Source: Castellaniella sp035707805 (lineage in GTDB: Bacteria; Pseudomonadota; Gammaproteobacteria; Burkholderiales; Burkholderiaceae_B). Taken from it: DNA of 64,000 nt. A model generated the notes under the pieces. It had not been told where the DNA came from, searched no databases, and saw only the letters and a program-made list of their open reading frames with translations. Each line of letters opens with the position of its first letter. Within the stretch, counting starts at the first letter, position 1. The stretch covers positions 31,867-95,866 of the forward strand of contig DASSTS010000050.1 in the NCBI GenBank assembly GCA_035707805.1, given 5' to 3'. The translations under genes and the position numbers were made by a program. Below, piece by piece: positions 25,464 through 34,579 of this stretch.

Positions 25464-26704
25464 GTCGGGGACTCCTGGAGCGCCAGCGTCATGACCCAGG
25501 CGTCTTCGCGCGCCCCGTGCGCGGCCGGGTAATAGCCGCGGCGCAGGCCCAGCTGGCGGAATCCGTGGCGTTGGTAGAACTGGACGGCCTGGGTATTGCT
25601 GGGCCGCACCTCCAGGGTCAGCGCCGGCAGGCCGACTTGGCGGCAATGGGCCACGCACTGGCGCAGCAGCTCGGCTCCCACGCCCTGGCGCTGGCTGTCC
25701 GGGCGCACGCCGATGACCAGCAGGTGTGCCATGTCGGGCGTATCCATGACCAGGGCGAAGCCCAGCATCGCGCCCAGGCGGCGCACCACCCAGCCCCGGT
25801 ATCCCGCCGCCACCCCGTCGGCGAAATTCCCGCGGGTCCAGGGAAAAGACTGGACCTGCCGCTCGATGGCGGCCACCTCGTCCACATCGGACATGCCCAT
25901 GTCGTGGATCGACCAGCGCGCCGCATCGGCCTGCGGATTGCCGCCCAGGCCTTGAGCGCGCTCGACGGTGGTGTAGGCGACCTTGTCGCGCACGTACGCG
26001 GGCGCGGCCAGCGCGGCATCCAGGCCCCGTCCATGCCGCCAGTCCCGGGCGGCCAGGCGCGCCACGGTGGCGGCGTGCGCGCGCACCGGTCCGTCACCGT
26101 CCACCGGAGGACAGGCCGCCCCCAGCGCCTCGAGCTCGTCGGCCAGACCGGGAAACGCCGTCAGCGCATCGCCGTGGACCGACCAGCCGCCTCCCGCGCG
26201 CATGGCCCAGTCCGCGGATGCCTCCGCCACCCAGGCAGCGACATCGTCCCTGCCCAGCAGGGCCGGCGCCTGCAGCGTGGTCCAGTCTTCGCCCGCGCAC
26301 AGGTAGGCGGCCACGTACAGTTCCTGCATGCGGGCGTCCTGCGCCACGACGTGCACGCCCGCCGGGTCCTGGCCGGCCTGCTCGACGGCGATCGCGCACA
26401 GCGAATCCACCGGCAGGACGGGAATCTCCAGCGCGACGGCCAGGCCCTGGGCGACGCCGCAGGCGACCCGCAGGCCCGTGAATCCGCCCGGCCCCTGGCC
26501 GAAGGCGATCGCCGAGAGGTCCGCCCGCCCCACGCCGGCCTGGTCCAGCAGGCGCTGGGCCAGCGGCAGGATCTGCTCGGCGTGCTCCTGGCGCCCCTCG
26601 TGCTGCGCGGCGACGAGCGTCACGCGGCCGCCCGCCTGCGACAGCAGCGCGACACTGCACAATGTGCTTGAAGTTTCAAACGCAAGAATGTGAAAATCGT
26701 CCAT
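25460..26704 (-). CDS. tsaB: TsaB-RimI fusion (t6A synthesis subunit / S18 alanine acetyltransferase)
   Basis: One 414-residue polypeptide joins two proteins that E. coli makes separately. Residues 1 to about 235 are TsaB, the inactive dimer partner of TsaD in tRNA threonylcarbamoyladenosine synthesis (ILAFETSSTLCSVAL; GQGPGGFTGLRVACG). Residues from about 265 are a GNAT acetyltransferase of the RimI type, with the acetyl-CoA loop RQGVGAELL and the NTQAVQFYQRHGF segment. RimI acetylates ribosomal protein S18. It overlaps the UDG gene by four bases. Similar fusions are known in Alcaligenaceae annotations. Confidence 0.92.
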   Translation of the reverse strand: MDDFHILAFETSSTLCSVALLSQAGGRVTLVAAQHEGRQEHAEQILPLAQRLLDQAGVGRADLSAIAFGQGPGGFTGLRVACGVAQGLAVALEIPVLPVDSLCAIAVEQAGQDPAGVHVVAQDARMQELYVAAYLCAGEDWTTLQAPALLGRDDVAAWVAEASADWAMRAGGGWSVHGDALTAFPGLADELEALGAACPPVDGDGPVRAHAATVARLAARDWRHGRGLDAALAAPAYVRDKVAYTTVERAQGLGGNPQADAARWSIHDMGMSDVDEVAAIERQVQSFPWTRGNFADGVAAGYRGWVVRRLGAMLGFALVMDTPDMAHLLVIGVRPDSQRQGVGAELLRQCVAHCRQVGLPALTLEVRPSNTQAVQFYQRHGFRQLGLRRGYYPAAHGAREDAWVMTLALQESPT

Positions 26705-26797
26705 GGCGCGATCATTTTAATGGAGGAGTTCCCCCAGCCGGATCCCGAGACACGCGCCGTCTCCCGATCGGTCCACAAGCCGGCGCCCCACGCGGCA

Positions 26798-26843
26798 AAC
26801 GGCCGTCTCCACGCCCAGGGGCGCAGACCCGGAGACGGCCGTT
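26798..26843. repeat. Perfect 13-bp inverted repeat upstream of ompR
   Basis: AACGGCCGTCTCC (26798-26810) is repeated inverted and without mismatch at 26831-26843, around a 20-base loop that itself contains GCCC/GGGC. It lies in the 217-base spacer between tsaB-rimI and ompR. With no T-run on the plus side it is not a textbook terminator; an attenuator, an RNA stability element or a protein site are alternatives. Confidence 0.6.
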
Positions 26844-26921
26844 CGACAACCAAACGCTTATTGTGTAATTTGTTGTGATAAACCGCTGGTGCAGCTTTCC
26901 CGACCCTGTTACATTTTCCTC

Positions 26922-27656
26922 ATGAACACACATAACCAGACCCTCATCCGCAAGATCCTGATCGTCGACGACGATCCGCGCTTGCGCGACCTGTTGCGGC
27001 GTTATCTGTCCGAGCAGGGCTTCAATGTCTACGTCGCGGAAGACGCGAAGGAAATGGCCAAGCTCTGGCAACGCGAGCATTTCGACCTGCTGGTGCTCGA
27101 CCTCATGCTGCCGGGCGAAGACGGGCTGTCGATCTGCCGCCGGCTGCGGGGCAACCACGACAACACCCCCATCATCATGCTCACCGCCAAGGCCGAGGAG
27201 ATCGACCGGATCGTGGGCCTGGAAATGGGCGCTGACGATTATCTGACAAAACCCTTCAACCCCCGCGAGCTGCTGGCGCGCGTCAACGCCATCCTGCGCC
27301 GGCGCGGCACCGAAGAACACCCCGGCGCCCCCAGCCAGGAAAACGAATCCATCGAGTTCGGCCCGTACGTGCTCAATCTGTCCACGCGCACCCTGATGAA
27401 AAGCGGCGAATCCGTGCCCATCACCACGGGCGAGTTTTCCGTGCTCAAGGTCTTCGCCCGCCACCCCAAGGTCCCGCTGTCGCGCGACAAGCTCATGGAA
27501 CTCGCCCGGGGACGCGAATACGAGGCCTTCGACCGCAGTCTCGACGTGCAGATCTCGCGCCTGCGCAAGCTCATCGAACCCAACCCGTCCAAGCCGGTGT
27601 TCATCCAGACGGTGTGGGGGCTGGGCTATGTCTTCGTGCCCGACGGCGGCCAATAA
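26922..27656 (+). CDS. ompR: OmpR/RisA-type response regulator
   Basis: Two-component response regulator of 244 residues: receiver domain with phospho-acceptor Asp60 (LLVLDLMLPGEDG), Asp pair at 16-18, Lys in YLTKPFNP, then a winged-helix DNA-binding domain (RSLDVQISRLRKLIE). The length and sequence match RisA of Bordetella, the OmpR orthologue that controls virulence and motility genes there. No Shine-Dalgarno precedes the ATG at 26922; an extended -10 (TGTTACATT) ends seven bases before it, so a leaderless mRNA is possible. Kinase gene follows directly. Confidence 0.94.
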   Translation: MNTHNQTLIRKILIVDDDPRLRDLLRRYLSEQGFNVYVAEDAKEMAKLWQREHFDLLVLDLMLPGEDGLSICRRLRGNHDNTPIIMLTAKAEEIDRIVGLEMGADDYLTKPFNPRELLARVNAILRRRGTEEHPGAPSQENESIEFGPYVLNLSTRTLMKSGESVPITTGEFSVLKVFARHPKVPLSRDKLMELARGREYEAFDRSLDVQISRLRKLIEPNPSKPVFIQTVWGLGYVFVPDGGQ

Positions 27657-27698
27657 TCCTTGCGCCCGCGGACGCTGGCGCCGCGGGCCGTCTTCCTC

Positions 27699-29090
27699 AT
27701 GACGCTCGTCAAGCGACTGCGGCGCACCATCCTGCCCAGGCTGCGCCTGGGCCTGTTCACCCGGTCCTTCCTGCTGATCGCCTTCCTGATGCTGATCAGC
27801 CTGGGGGCCTGGCTGCAGATCGTCTTCAACATGGAGGAAGGCCCGCGCGCCGTGCAGCTGGCCCAGCGGATCGCCACCACGGTCAGCATCACCCGCTCGG
27901 CCCTGGTCTACGCGCCGGCGAAAGTCCGCCCGGCGCTGCTGCTGGACCTCGCCACCCAGGAAAGCCTGCGCGTGCAGCCGCGCGAATCCACCGACGTGCT
28001 CGAGCCCCTGCCGCACAACGCCTACTGGAACAACGTCTCGACGGAGATCCGCAACCGCCTGGGCTCCCAGACGGCCATGATGTGGGCCGTCAACCAGGTG
28101 CCGGGCATCTGGATCAGCTTCCATATCGACGACAAGATGTACTGGCTGGTCTTCGACCGCGACCAGTTGCGGCTGACCTCCGGCCGGGAATGGCTGGGCT
28201 GGGTGGCCGCCTCGCTGATGCTGGCGCTGCTGGGCGCGGCGATCAGCGTGCGCTTCATCAACCACCCGCTCGCACAACTGGCCAAGGTCGCCCAGCAGCT
28301 CGCCAGGGGGCAGACCCCGACCCCCCTGCCCGAAAAAGGCCCGGTCGAGATCCGCGACATGAACATCGCCTTCAACCGGATGGCGCGCGACCTGCGGCAG
28401 AACGAGGCGGACCGCGAGATCATGCTGGCCGGGATCTCGCACGACCTGCGCACGCCGCTGGCCCGCATCCGCCTGGAAATCGAGATGAGCCACATGAGCG
28501 ACGAGGCCCGCCAGGCCATCGACGACGATCTGGCCCAGATCAACCACAGCATCGGCCAGCTGATGGAATACGCCCGGCCGGCCGGGCAGGTCCCCGAAGC
28601 CGGCATCGACGTCTCGCGCGTGCTGGAAGACCTCGCCGAGCGTGAACGCACGCACACCGAATCCCTGGGCGGCGATCTGCAGGCGGGCATCGAGCCCGGC
28701 CTGCAGGCGCGCATCAGCGCCAACGATCTCAAGCGCATCGTCAGCAACCTGATCGAGAACGCCCGCCGCTACGGCCGCAGCGCCAGCGACGACCGCGCGC
28801 ACATCACGCTGCGCGCCTACCAGAGCGGCAACCTGCTGCGCATCGAGGTCCAGGACCGCGGCGCGGGCATCCCGCATGCCGACGTGCAGCGGCTGCTGCG
28901 GCCCTTCGCGCGCGGCGAAAGCGCCCGCACCGGGGTCAGCGGCGCGGGGCTGGGGCTGTCGATCGTCGAGCGCCTCCTGGGCCAGGTCGGCGGCAAGTTC
29001 GAGCTCGTGTCCCAGCCCACCCAGGGCCTGCTCGCGCGCATCGAAATCCCCAAGTCCAAGGCCAGACCGACCGACAAGGCCATGGCGTAG
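27699..29090 (+). CDS. envZ: EnvZ/RisS-type sensor histidine kinase
   Basis: Inner-membrane sensor kinase of 463 residues, partner of the preceding regulator. Two membrane helices (SFLLIAFLMLISLGAWL; LGWVAASLMLALLGAAI) enclose a periplasmic loop of about 130 residues. HAMP, the phospho-accepting histidine in AGISHDLRTPLAR, and the ATP-binding boxes NLIENARRYG, DRGAGIP and GAGLGLSI follow. The ATG at 27699 is given; an in-frame TTG at 27660, three bases after the ompR stop, would add 13 residues and cannot be excluded. Neither has a good ribosome binding site. Confidence 0.92.
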   Translation: MTLVKRLRRTILPRLRLGLFTRSFLLIAFLMLISLGAWLQIVFNMEEGPRAVQLAQRIATTVSITRSALVYAPAKVRPALLLDLATQESLRVQPRESTDVLEPLPHNAYWNNVSTEIRNRLGSQTAMMWAVNQVPGIWISFHIDDKMYWLVFDRDQLRLTSGREWLGWVAASLMLALLGAAISVRFINHPLAQLAKVAQQLARGQTPTPLPEKGPVEIRDMNIAFNRMARDLRQNEADREIMLAGISHDLRTPLARIRLEIEMSHMSDEARQAIDDDLAQINHSIGQLMEYARPAGQVPEAGIDVSRVLEDLAERERTHTESLGGDLQAGIEPGLQARISANDLKRIVSNLIENARRYGRSASDDRAHITLRAYQSGNLLRIEVQDRGAGIPHADVQRLLRPFARGESARTGVSGAGLGLSIVERLLGQVGGKFELVSQPTQGLLARIEIPKSKARPTDKAMA

Positions 29091-29097
29091 AATGAAG

Positions 29098-29118
29098 GGG
29101 CGGCCCTCCCGGCCGCCC
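29098..29118 (+). terminator. GC hairpin between envZ and the peroxiredoxin gene
   Basis: GGGCGGCC-CTCCC-GGCCGCCC is a perfect 8-bp stem eight bases after the envZ stop. No T-run follows, and the next start codon is 18 bases further on, so it may be a weak terminator or a leader hairpin. Confidence 0.4.
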
Positions 29119-29135
29119 ATCACTCAGGAGCCCCG

Positions 29136-29684
29136 ATGAAAACCATAGGCGACAAGCTCGAGGCCTTCCGCGTCACCGGCGTCAAACCCGGTTTCAATCA
29201 GCACGAGGAAAACGGCGTTTCCGCATTCGAGGACATCACCGAATCCTCCTTCCCCGGCAAATGGAAGGTCATCTATTTCTACCCCAAGGACTTCACCCTG
29301 GTCTGCCCCACCGAGATCATCGGTTTCAATGCGCTGGCCGATGCCTTCGAGGAACGCGATGCGATCCTGATGGGCGGGTCCACCGACAATGAATACGTAA
29401 AACTCGCCTGGCGGCGGGAAAACCCCGAACTCAGCAAGCTGAACCACTACCAGTTCAGCGACACGACGGGTGCGCTCATCGACCAGCTGGGCATCCGCGA
29501 GAAATCCGAGGGCGTGGCCCTGCGCGCGACCTTCATCGCCGATCCGGACAACATCATCCAGCACGTCTCGGTCAACAATTTCAACGTGGGCCGCAGCCCC
29601 GAAGAAACCCTGCGCATCCTGGATGCGCTGCAGACCGAGGGGCTGTGCGCCTGCAACCGCGCCCTCGGGGGCGCGACGCTGTAG
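29136..29684 (+). CDS. Peroxiredoxin (AhpC of the mycobacterial type)
   Basis: Reduces hydroperoxides in the cytoplasm; 182 residues. The peroxidatic Cys57 is in FTLVCPTE. The C-terminus has a CxC pair (Cys171 and Cys173 in LCACN), the three-cysteine arrangement of Mycobacterium tuberculosis AhpC, which is reduced by AhpD rather than AhpF. No ahpD or ahpF gene is in the window. Start ATG at 29136 follows an AGGAG ribosome binding site. Confidence 0.92.
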   Translation: MKTIGDKLEAFRVTGVKPGFNQHEENGVSAFEDITESSFPGKWKVIYFYPKDFTLVCPTEIIGFNALADAFEERDAILMGGSTDNEYVKLAWRRENPELSKLNHYQFSDTTGALIDQLGIREKSEGVALRATFIADPDNIIQHVSVNNFNVGRSPEETLRILDALQTEGLCACNRALGGATL

Positions 29685-29698
29685 CGCCCTTCCCCGCC

Positions 29699-29720
29699 CA
29701 TCCGGCGCCCGCGCCGGATG
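29699..29720. terminator. Bidirectional hairpin between peroxiredoxin and ispF genes
   Basis: CATCCGGCGC-CC-GCGCCGGATG is a perfect 10-bp inverted repeat occupying most of the 40-base gap between two convergent genes. Its position and symmetry suggest a shared terminator, although the flanks lack long T-runs. Confidence 0.55.
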
Positions 29721-29724
29721 CGGC

Positions 29725-30216
29725 TCAGCGCCGCGCCAGCAGCGCGGCGGCGCTGGCGGCGATGCCTTCGCCCCGCCCCAGATAACCCAGGCCCTCGTTG
29801 GTCTTGGCCTTGACGTTCACGTCCGCCGGATCGATTCCCAGCGCCTGCGCGATGCAGGCGGCCATGGCGGCCGCATGGGGCCCGATCCTGGGCGCCTGGG
29901 CATGGACGGTGGCATCCACGTTCACGACTTCCCAGCCGGCCTCGCCGGCCAGGCGGCCCGCCTCCCTCAGGAACATCCGGCTGTCGGCGCCCGCCCAGCG
30001 CGGATCGCGGTCCGAGAAGTGCCGTCCGATGTCGCCCAGGCCCGCGCCGCCCAGGATGGCGTCGGTCACCGCGTGCAGCAGCACGTCGGCGTCCGAATGG
30101 CCGGCCAGGCCGCGCTCGTACGGGATCTCGACCCCGCCGATGATGAGGGGCCGGCCGGCCACCAGCACGTGCAGGTCATGGCCCTGGCCGACGCGGAAGG
30201 GAAAGCGATTGCTCAT
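29725..30216 (-). CDS. ispF: 2-C-methyl-D-erythritol 2,4-cyclodiphosphate synthase
   Basis: Fifth enzyme of the MEP isoprenoid pathway: cyclises CDP-methylerythritol 2-phosphate with release of CMP. Full-length at 163 residues. Metal-binding Asp and His are in GHDLHVL, the conserved SDADVLLHAVTDA and GDIGRHFSD stretches follow, and NVKAKTNEGLGYLGRGEG closes the site. It overlaps ispD by four bases. Confidence 0.97.
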   Translation of the reverse strand: MSNRFPFRVGQGHDLHVLVAGRPLIIGGVEIPYERGLAGHSDADVLLHAVTDAILGGAGLGDIGRHFSDRDPRWAGADSRMFLREAGRLAGEAGWEVVNVDATVHAQAPRIGPHAAAMAACIAQALGIDPADVNVKAKTNEGLGYLGRGEGIAASAAALLARR

Positions 30217-30929
30217 GAATGCGGCTCCTGTCCGTCATCCTGGCTGCGCAACCAGGACTCGAACCACTCGAAGTCCTCGGGCCAGGTCAGTTTCTCGTTG
30301 CGGCGGCTGCCGGGCACCAGCAGCGGAGGGCGTCCTCCGGACAGCTCCACGGCCGAGGCCTCGTCCGTCACCCGCTCGTCCCGGGCCGAGGCCTCCAGGG
30401 CGGCGCGCAATTCGTCCGCGCGAAACATCTGCGGCGTCTGCGCCAGCCAAAGACCGTCCCGAGACAGGGTGCGTCCGACCCGCCGGCCGGCGACGGCCTG
30501 CTTGACCGTGTCGGCGACGGGCAGGGCCAGCAGGCCGCCCAGGTCCTCTTGCAGGCAGGCGTCGATCAGCCGCGCCAGGGCGTCGGCCGGCAGGCCCGGG
30601 CGCGCGGCATCGTGGACCAGCACCCAGGCGCCGGGCGCCAGGGCGGCGTCCCGCAGGGCCGCGCGCACCGTCGCCGCCCGGGTGGGGCCGCCGCAAGGCC
30701 GCCACACGGTGCGCGGCAGGCCGTCGAGCGCCTGCGCCACCCAGGGATCGCCCGCCGTCACCGCGACGCGAACCTGGGCGATGCGCGGCTCGGCCAGCAG
30801 GGCGCGGACCGCGCGGCGCAGCATCGGCTCGCCGCGCAGGGCGCGATACTGCTTGGGCACGCCGTCCGGGGCGCCGGCGCGCGAACCCGTGCCGGCGGCC
30901 GGCACCAGGGCGATCAGAGGAGTCTCCAT
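30213..30929 (-). CDS. ispD: 2-C-methyl-D-erythritol 4-phosphate cytidylyltransferase
   Basis: Third MEP-pathway enzyme, forming CDP-methylerythritol from CTP; 238 residues. It has the nucleotide loop PAAGTGSRAG, the KQYRALRGEP segment, VLVHDAARP and the C-terminal DERVTDEASAVE motif. The ATG at 30929 is supported by homology; the frame continues upstream through the mfd promoter region without resemblance to the family. It overlaps ispF by four bases and is divergent from mfd over 170 bases. Confidence 0.96.
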   Translation of the reverse strand: METPLIALVPAAGTGSRAGAPDGVPKQYRALRGEPMLRRAVRALLAEPRIAQVRVAVTAGDPWVAQALDGLPRTVWRPCGGPTRAATVRAALRDAALAPGAWVLVHDAARPGLPADALARLIDACLQEDLGGLLALPVADTVKQAVAGRRVGRTLSRDGLWLAQTPQMFRADELRAALEASARDERVTDEASAVELSGGRPPLLVPGSRRNEKLTWPEDFEWFESWLRSQDDGQEPHS

Positions 30930-31099
30930 GAGGGCGGATTTTAGCCGAGCGGGGAGCCCGCCCGCGCGCCCCGCCTCCCCGGCATCCCGGTCGCGCATTC
31001 AAACCCGAGTCTTTATACTGTCGCCCAGGCCCGGAAAACCGCCGGCGGCGCGACGCAGCACCGCCCGCCCCCGCCGGCCGAACCGGATCCACGCCCCCC

Positions 31100-34000
31100 A
31101 TGCAAGACAGCCCTGCCCGCATCCCGTCCCCGAACCTGCCTTCCCTCGATGCCACCCTGGACGCCCTGAAACCCGGGCAGCGCCACGCACAGCCCCGGCC
31201 GCCCGGATCCGGCGATGCGCTGTGGCTGGCCGCCCTGAGCCGGCGCGCGGGGCGGCCGCTGGCGGCGTTCTGCGCCGATCCCCTGGCCGCCCAGCGCCTG
31301 GCCGAGGAGATCGGGCTGTTCGATCCCGAACTGCGGGTGCGCTTCCTGCCCGACTGGGAAACGCTGCCCTATGACAGTTTCTCGCCCCACCAGGACCTGA
31401 TCTCCGAACGCCTGCGCACACTGCACGCGCTGGGCCAGGGTACCGTCGACATCCTGGTGGTGCCGGTCACCACGGCCCTGACGCGGCTGGCGCCGCCCGA
31501 GTTCCTCGCTGCCTATACCTTCCGGTTCCGCCAGGGCGATACCCTCGACGAAGACCGGCTGCGCGCGCAACTGACGCTGGCCAACTACAGCCACGTCACC
31601 CAGGTCGGCGCCCCTGGCGAATTCTGCATCCGCGGCGGCCTGATCGACCTGTTCCCCATGGGCTCGACCCTGCCCTACCGCATCGACCTGTTCGACCGCG
31701 AGATCGAATCCATCCGCAGTTTCGACATCGACACCCAGCGCAGCCTGTATCCGGTACGCGAGATCGAGCTGCTGCCCGGACGCGAATTCCCCATGGACGA
31801 GGCGGCGCGCAACCGGTTCCGGGCGCGTTTCCGCGAGCTGTTCGAAGGCGATCCGTCCCGGGCGCTGCCCTACAAGGACATCGGCAACGGCATCGCCTTT
31901 GCCGGCATTGAGTACTACCTGCCGCTGTTTTTCGAGCAGACCGCCACCCTGTTCGACTACCTGCCCGACGAGACGCTGGCCGTGACCCTGGGCGATGCGC
32001 CCGCCGCCATCAGCCGGTTCACCCAGGATGCGCACAACCGCTGGCAGTTCCTGAAGTCGGATCCGGAGCGGCCGGTGCTGCCGCTGGACATGCTGTTCCT
32101 GGACGACGAGGGCTTTCACGCCGGCCTGCGCCGGATGGCCCGCCTGGCCCTGGTCAACGACCAGCCCCACCCCGATTTCGCGCCCTGTCCCGACGTGGCC
32201 GTCAACCGGCGGGCCGACGACCCCCTGGCCGGCCTGCGCCGCCACCTGGACGCCAGCGGCTTGCGCACCGCGATCTGCGTGGATTCCGCCGGCCGCCGCG
32301 AGACCATTGCCGAACTGCTGAGCGATTACCGTCTCAAGCCCGACGCGGCCTTCGACACCTGGCAGGACTACCTGGACAGCGACGCCCGCTTCGCGCTGAT
32401 CGTCGCGCCCCTGACCGGCGGCTTCCTGATGCCGCCGGCGGGCCTGGCCATCCTGACCGAGAACGACCTGTATCCCGCCCAGGCGGCCCGGCCCGTCCGC
32501 AGCCGCCGCCACCGGTTCGAGCAGCGCAGCAACGTCGACGCCATGGTGCGCGACCTGGCCGAGCTGCACGTGGGCGACCCGGTGGTGCACGTCCAGCACG
32601 GCATCGGCCGCTACCGCGGCCTGGTCAGCATGGACCTGGGCGACGGCCCCATCGAGCTGCTGCACCTGGAATACGCCCAGGACGCCACGCTGTACGTGCC
32701 GGTCTCGCAATTGCACCTGATCGCCCGCTACAGCGGCGCGGATCCCGACCAGGCCCCCCTGCATCCGCTGGGGTCGGGCCAGTGGGAAAAAACGCGCCGC
32801 AAGGCCGCGCGTCAGGCCCGCGACACGGCCGCCGAGCTGCTGGCCCTGTACGCCAGCCGCGCCGCGCGCGAGGGCCTGCGCTTCCAGTTCCCGGCCCGCG
32901 ACTACCAGGCCTTCGCGGAAGGCTTCGGCTTCGAGGAGACCCCCGACCAGGCGGCCGCCATCATGGCCGTCATCCAGGACATGACCTCCGGGCGCCCCAT
33001 GGACCGGCTGGTCTGCGGCGACGTGGGCTTCGGCAAGACCGAGGTTGCGCTGCGGGCCGCCTTCCTGGCGGTCATGAACGGACGCCAGGTCGCCCTGCTG
33101 TGCCCCACGACGCTGCTGGCCGAGCAGCACGCGCAGAACTTCGCCACCCGCTTTGCCGACTGGCCCGTGCGCATCGCCGAGCTGTCGCGCTTTCGCACCG
33201 GCAAGGAAACCGCCCGCGCCATCGAAGGCCTGGCCGACGGATCGGTGGACATCGTCATCGGCACGCACAAGCTGCTGTCCAAGGACGTGCGCTACAAGCA
33301 GCTGGGCCTGGTCATCATCGACGAGGAGCACCGCTTCGGCGTGCGCCAGAAAGAGGCGCTGAAGGCCCTGCGGGCCGAGGTCGACGTGCTGACCCTGACC
33401 GCCACCCCGATCCCCCGCACCCTGGGCATGTCGCTGGAAGGCATCCGCGATTTTTCCGTCATCGCCACCGCCCCGCAAAAGCGTCTGGCGATCAAGACCT
33501 TCGTGCGCCGCGAGGATGGCAGCACCATCCGCGAAGCCATCCTGCGCGAGCTCAAGCGCGGCGGCCAGGTCTATTTCCTGCACAACGAGGTGGAGACCAT
33601 CCACAACCGCCGCGCCCGGCTGGAAGAGCTGGTGCCCGAGGCCCGCATCGCCGTGGCCCACGGCCAGATGGGCGAGCGCGAGCTGGAAGAGGTCATGAAG
33701 AGCTTCTACCAGCAGCGCAGCAACGTGCTGCTGTGCACCACCATCATCGAGACCGGCATCGACATCCCCTCGGCCAACACCATCATCATCCACCGCGCCG
33801 ACAAGCTCGGGCTGGCGCAGCTGCATCAGTTGCGCGGCCGGGTCGGGCGCTCCCACCACCAGGCCTACGCCTATCTGCTCACGCCGGGCGAGGACGCCAT
33901 CACCGCCAACGCCAAGAAACGCCTGGAGGCCATCCAGTCCATGGAGGAACTGGGCGCCGGATTCTTCCTGGCCATGCACGACCTGGAGATCCGCGGCAGC

Positions 34001-34579
34001 GGCGAGGTGCTGGGCGAGTCACAGTCGGGCAACATCCAGGAGATCGGCTACAGCCTGTACAACGACATGCTGGCCGCCGCCGTGCGGGCGCTGAAATCCG
34101 GCGAGGAGCCGGACCTGGACGCACCCTTCGGCACCCAGTGCGAGGTCAATCTGCACGCCCCCGCCCTGCTGCCCTCGGACTACTGCGCCGACGTGCAGGC
34201 CCGCCTCGGCCTGTACAAGCGGCTGGCGCACGCCGCCGACGCCGACACGCTGACCGCGATCCAGGAAGAACTGATCGACCGCTATGGCAAGCTGCCCGAG
34301 GCCGGCCAGACCCTGCTGTCCCTGCACCGCCTGCGCCTGCTGGCCGAATCCCTGGGCATCATCAAGATCGACGCCGGTGAATCGCAAGCGTCCATCCAGT
34401 TCTCCGCCCAGCCCAAGGTCGAACCCCTGCGGGTGATCGAACTGGTGCAGCAGGACCGCCAGGTGCGCCTGAACGGCCCCGACCGCCTGAAGGTCGCCTT
34501 CGGCGGCGCGGTGGACGTGCCCGGCCGCGTGCAGAAACTGCGCGGCCTGCTGAAACGGCTGGGCGGGGCTTCCGCGTAA
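31100..34579 (+). CDS. mfd: Transcription-repair coupling factor Mfd
   Basis: DNA translocase of 1159 residues that removes stalled RNA polymerase from damaged DNA and recruits UvrA. In order: UvrB-like N-terminal module (LPDWETLPYDSFSPHQDLIS), the polymerase-interacting domain (VHVQHGIGRYRGL), the RecG-like helicase with Walker A GDVGFGKTE and DEEHRFG, motif VI QLRGRVGRS, and the C-terminal TRCF domain. A TATACT at 31014-31019 is a plausible -10, giving a leader of about 75 bases. The gene borders the accessory island that follows. Confidence 0.97.
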   Translation: MQDSPARIPSPNLPSLDATLDALKPGQRHAQPRPPGSGDALWLAALSRRAGRPLAAFCADPLAAQRLAEEIGLFDPELRVRFLPDWETLPYDSFSPHQDLISERLRTLHALGQGTVDILVVPVTTALTRLAPPEFLAAYTFRFRQGDTLDEDRLRAQLTLANYSHVTQVGAPGEFCIRGGLIDLFPMGSTLPYRIDLFDREIESIRSFDIDTQRSLYPVREIELLPGREFPMDEAARNRFRARFRELFEGDPSRALPYKDIGNGIAFAGIEYYLPLFFEQTATLFDYLPDETLAVTLGDAPAAISRFTQDAHNRWQFLKSDPERPVLPLDMLFLDDEGFHAGLRRMARLALVNDQPHPDFAPCPDVAVNRRADDPLAGLRRHLDASGLRTAICVDSAGRRETIAELLSDYRLKPDAAFDTWQDYLDSDARFALIVAPLTGGFLMPPAGLAILTENDLYPAQAARPVRSRRHRFEQRSNVDAMVRDLAELHVGDPVVHVQHGIGRYRGLVSMDLGDGPIELLHLEYAQDATLYVPVSQLHLIARYSGADPDQAPLHPLGSGQWEKTRRKAARQARDTAAELLALYASRAAREGLRFQFPARDYQAFAEGFGFEETPDQAAAIMAVIQDMTSGRPMDRLVCGDVGFGKTEVALRAAFLAVMNGRQVALLCPTTLLAEQHAQNFATRFADWPVRIAELSRFRTGKETARAIEGLADGSVDIVIGTHKLLSKDVRYKQLGLVIIDEEHRFGVRQKEALKALRAEVDVLTLTATPIPRTLGMSLEGIRDFSVIATAPQKRLAIKTFVRREDGSTIREAILRELKRGGQVYFLHNEVETIHNRRARLEELVPEARIAVAHGQMGERELEEVMKSFYQQRSNVLLCTTIIETGIDIPSANTIIIHRADKLGLAQLHQLRGRVGRSHHQAYAYLLTPGEDAITANAKKRLEAIQSMEELGAGFFLAMHDLEIRGSGEVLGESQSGNIQEIGYSLYNDMLAAAVRALKSGEEPDLDAPFGTQCEVNLHAPALLPSDYCADVQARLGLYKRLAHAADADTLTAIQEELIDRYGKLPEAGQTLLSLHRLRLLAESLGIIKIDAGESQASIQFSAQPKVEPLRVIELVQQDRQVRLNGPDRLKVAFGGAVDVPGRVQKLRGLLKRLGGASA

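Noticed and set aside
27660..27698. TTG start for the EnvZ-like kinase three bases after ompR
   Set aside because: Possible, but it would add only 13 residues with no clear homology and has no ribosome binding site; the ATG at 27699 is preferred with low certainty.
29098..29118. Riboswitch or thermosensor before the peroxiredoxin gene
   Set aside because: Only a simple GC hairpin is present, too small for any known riboswitch class.
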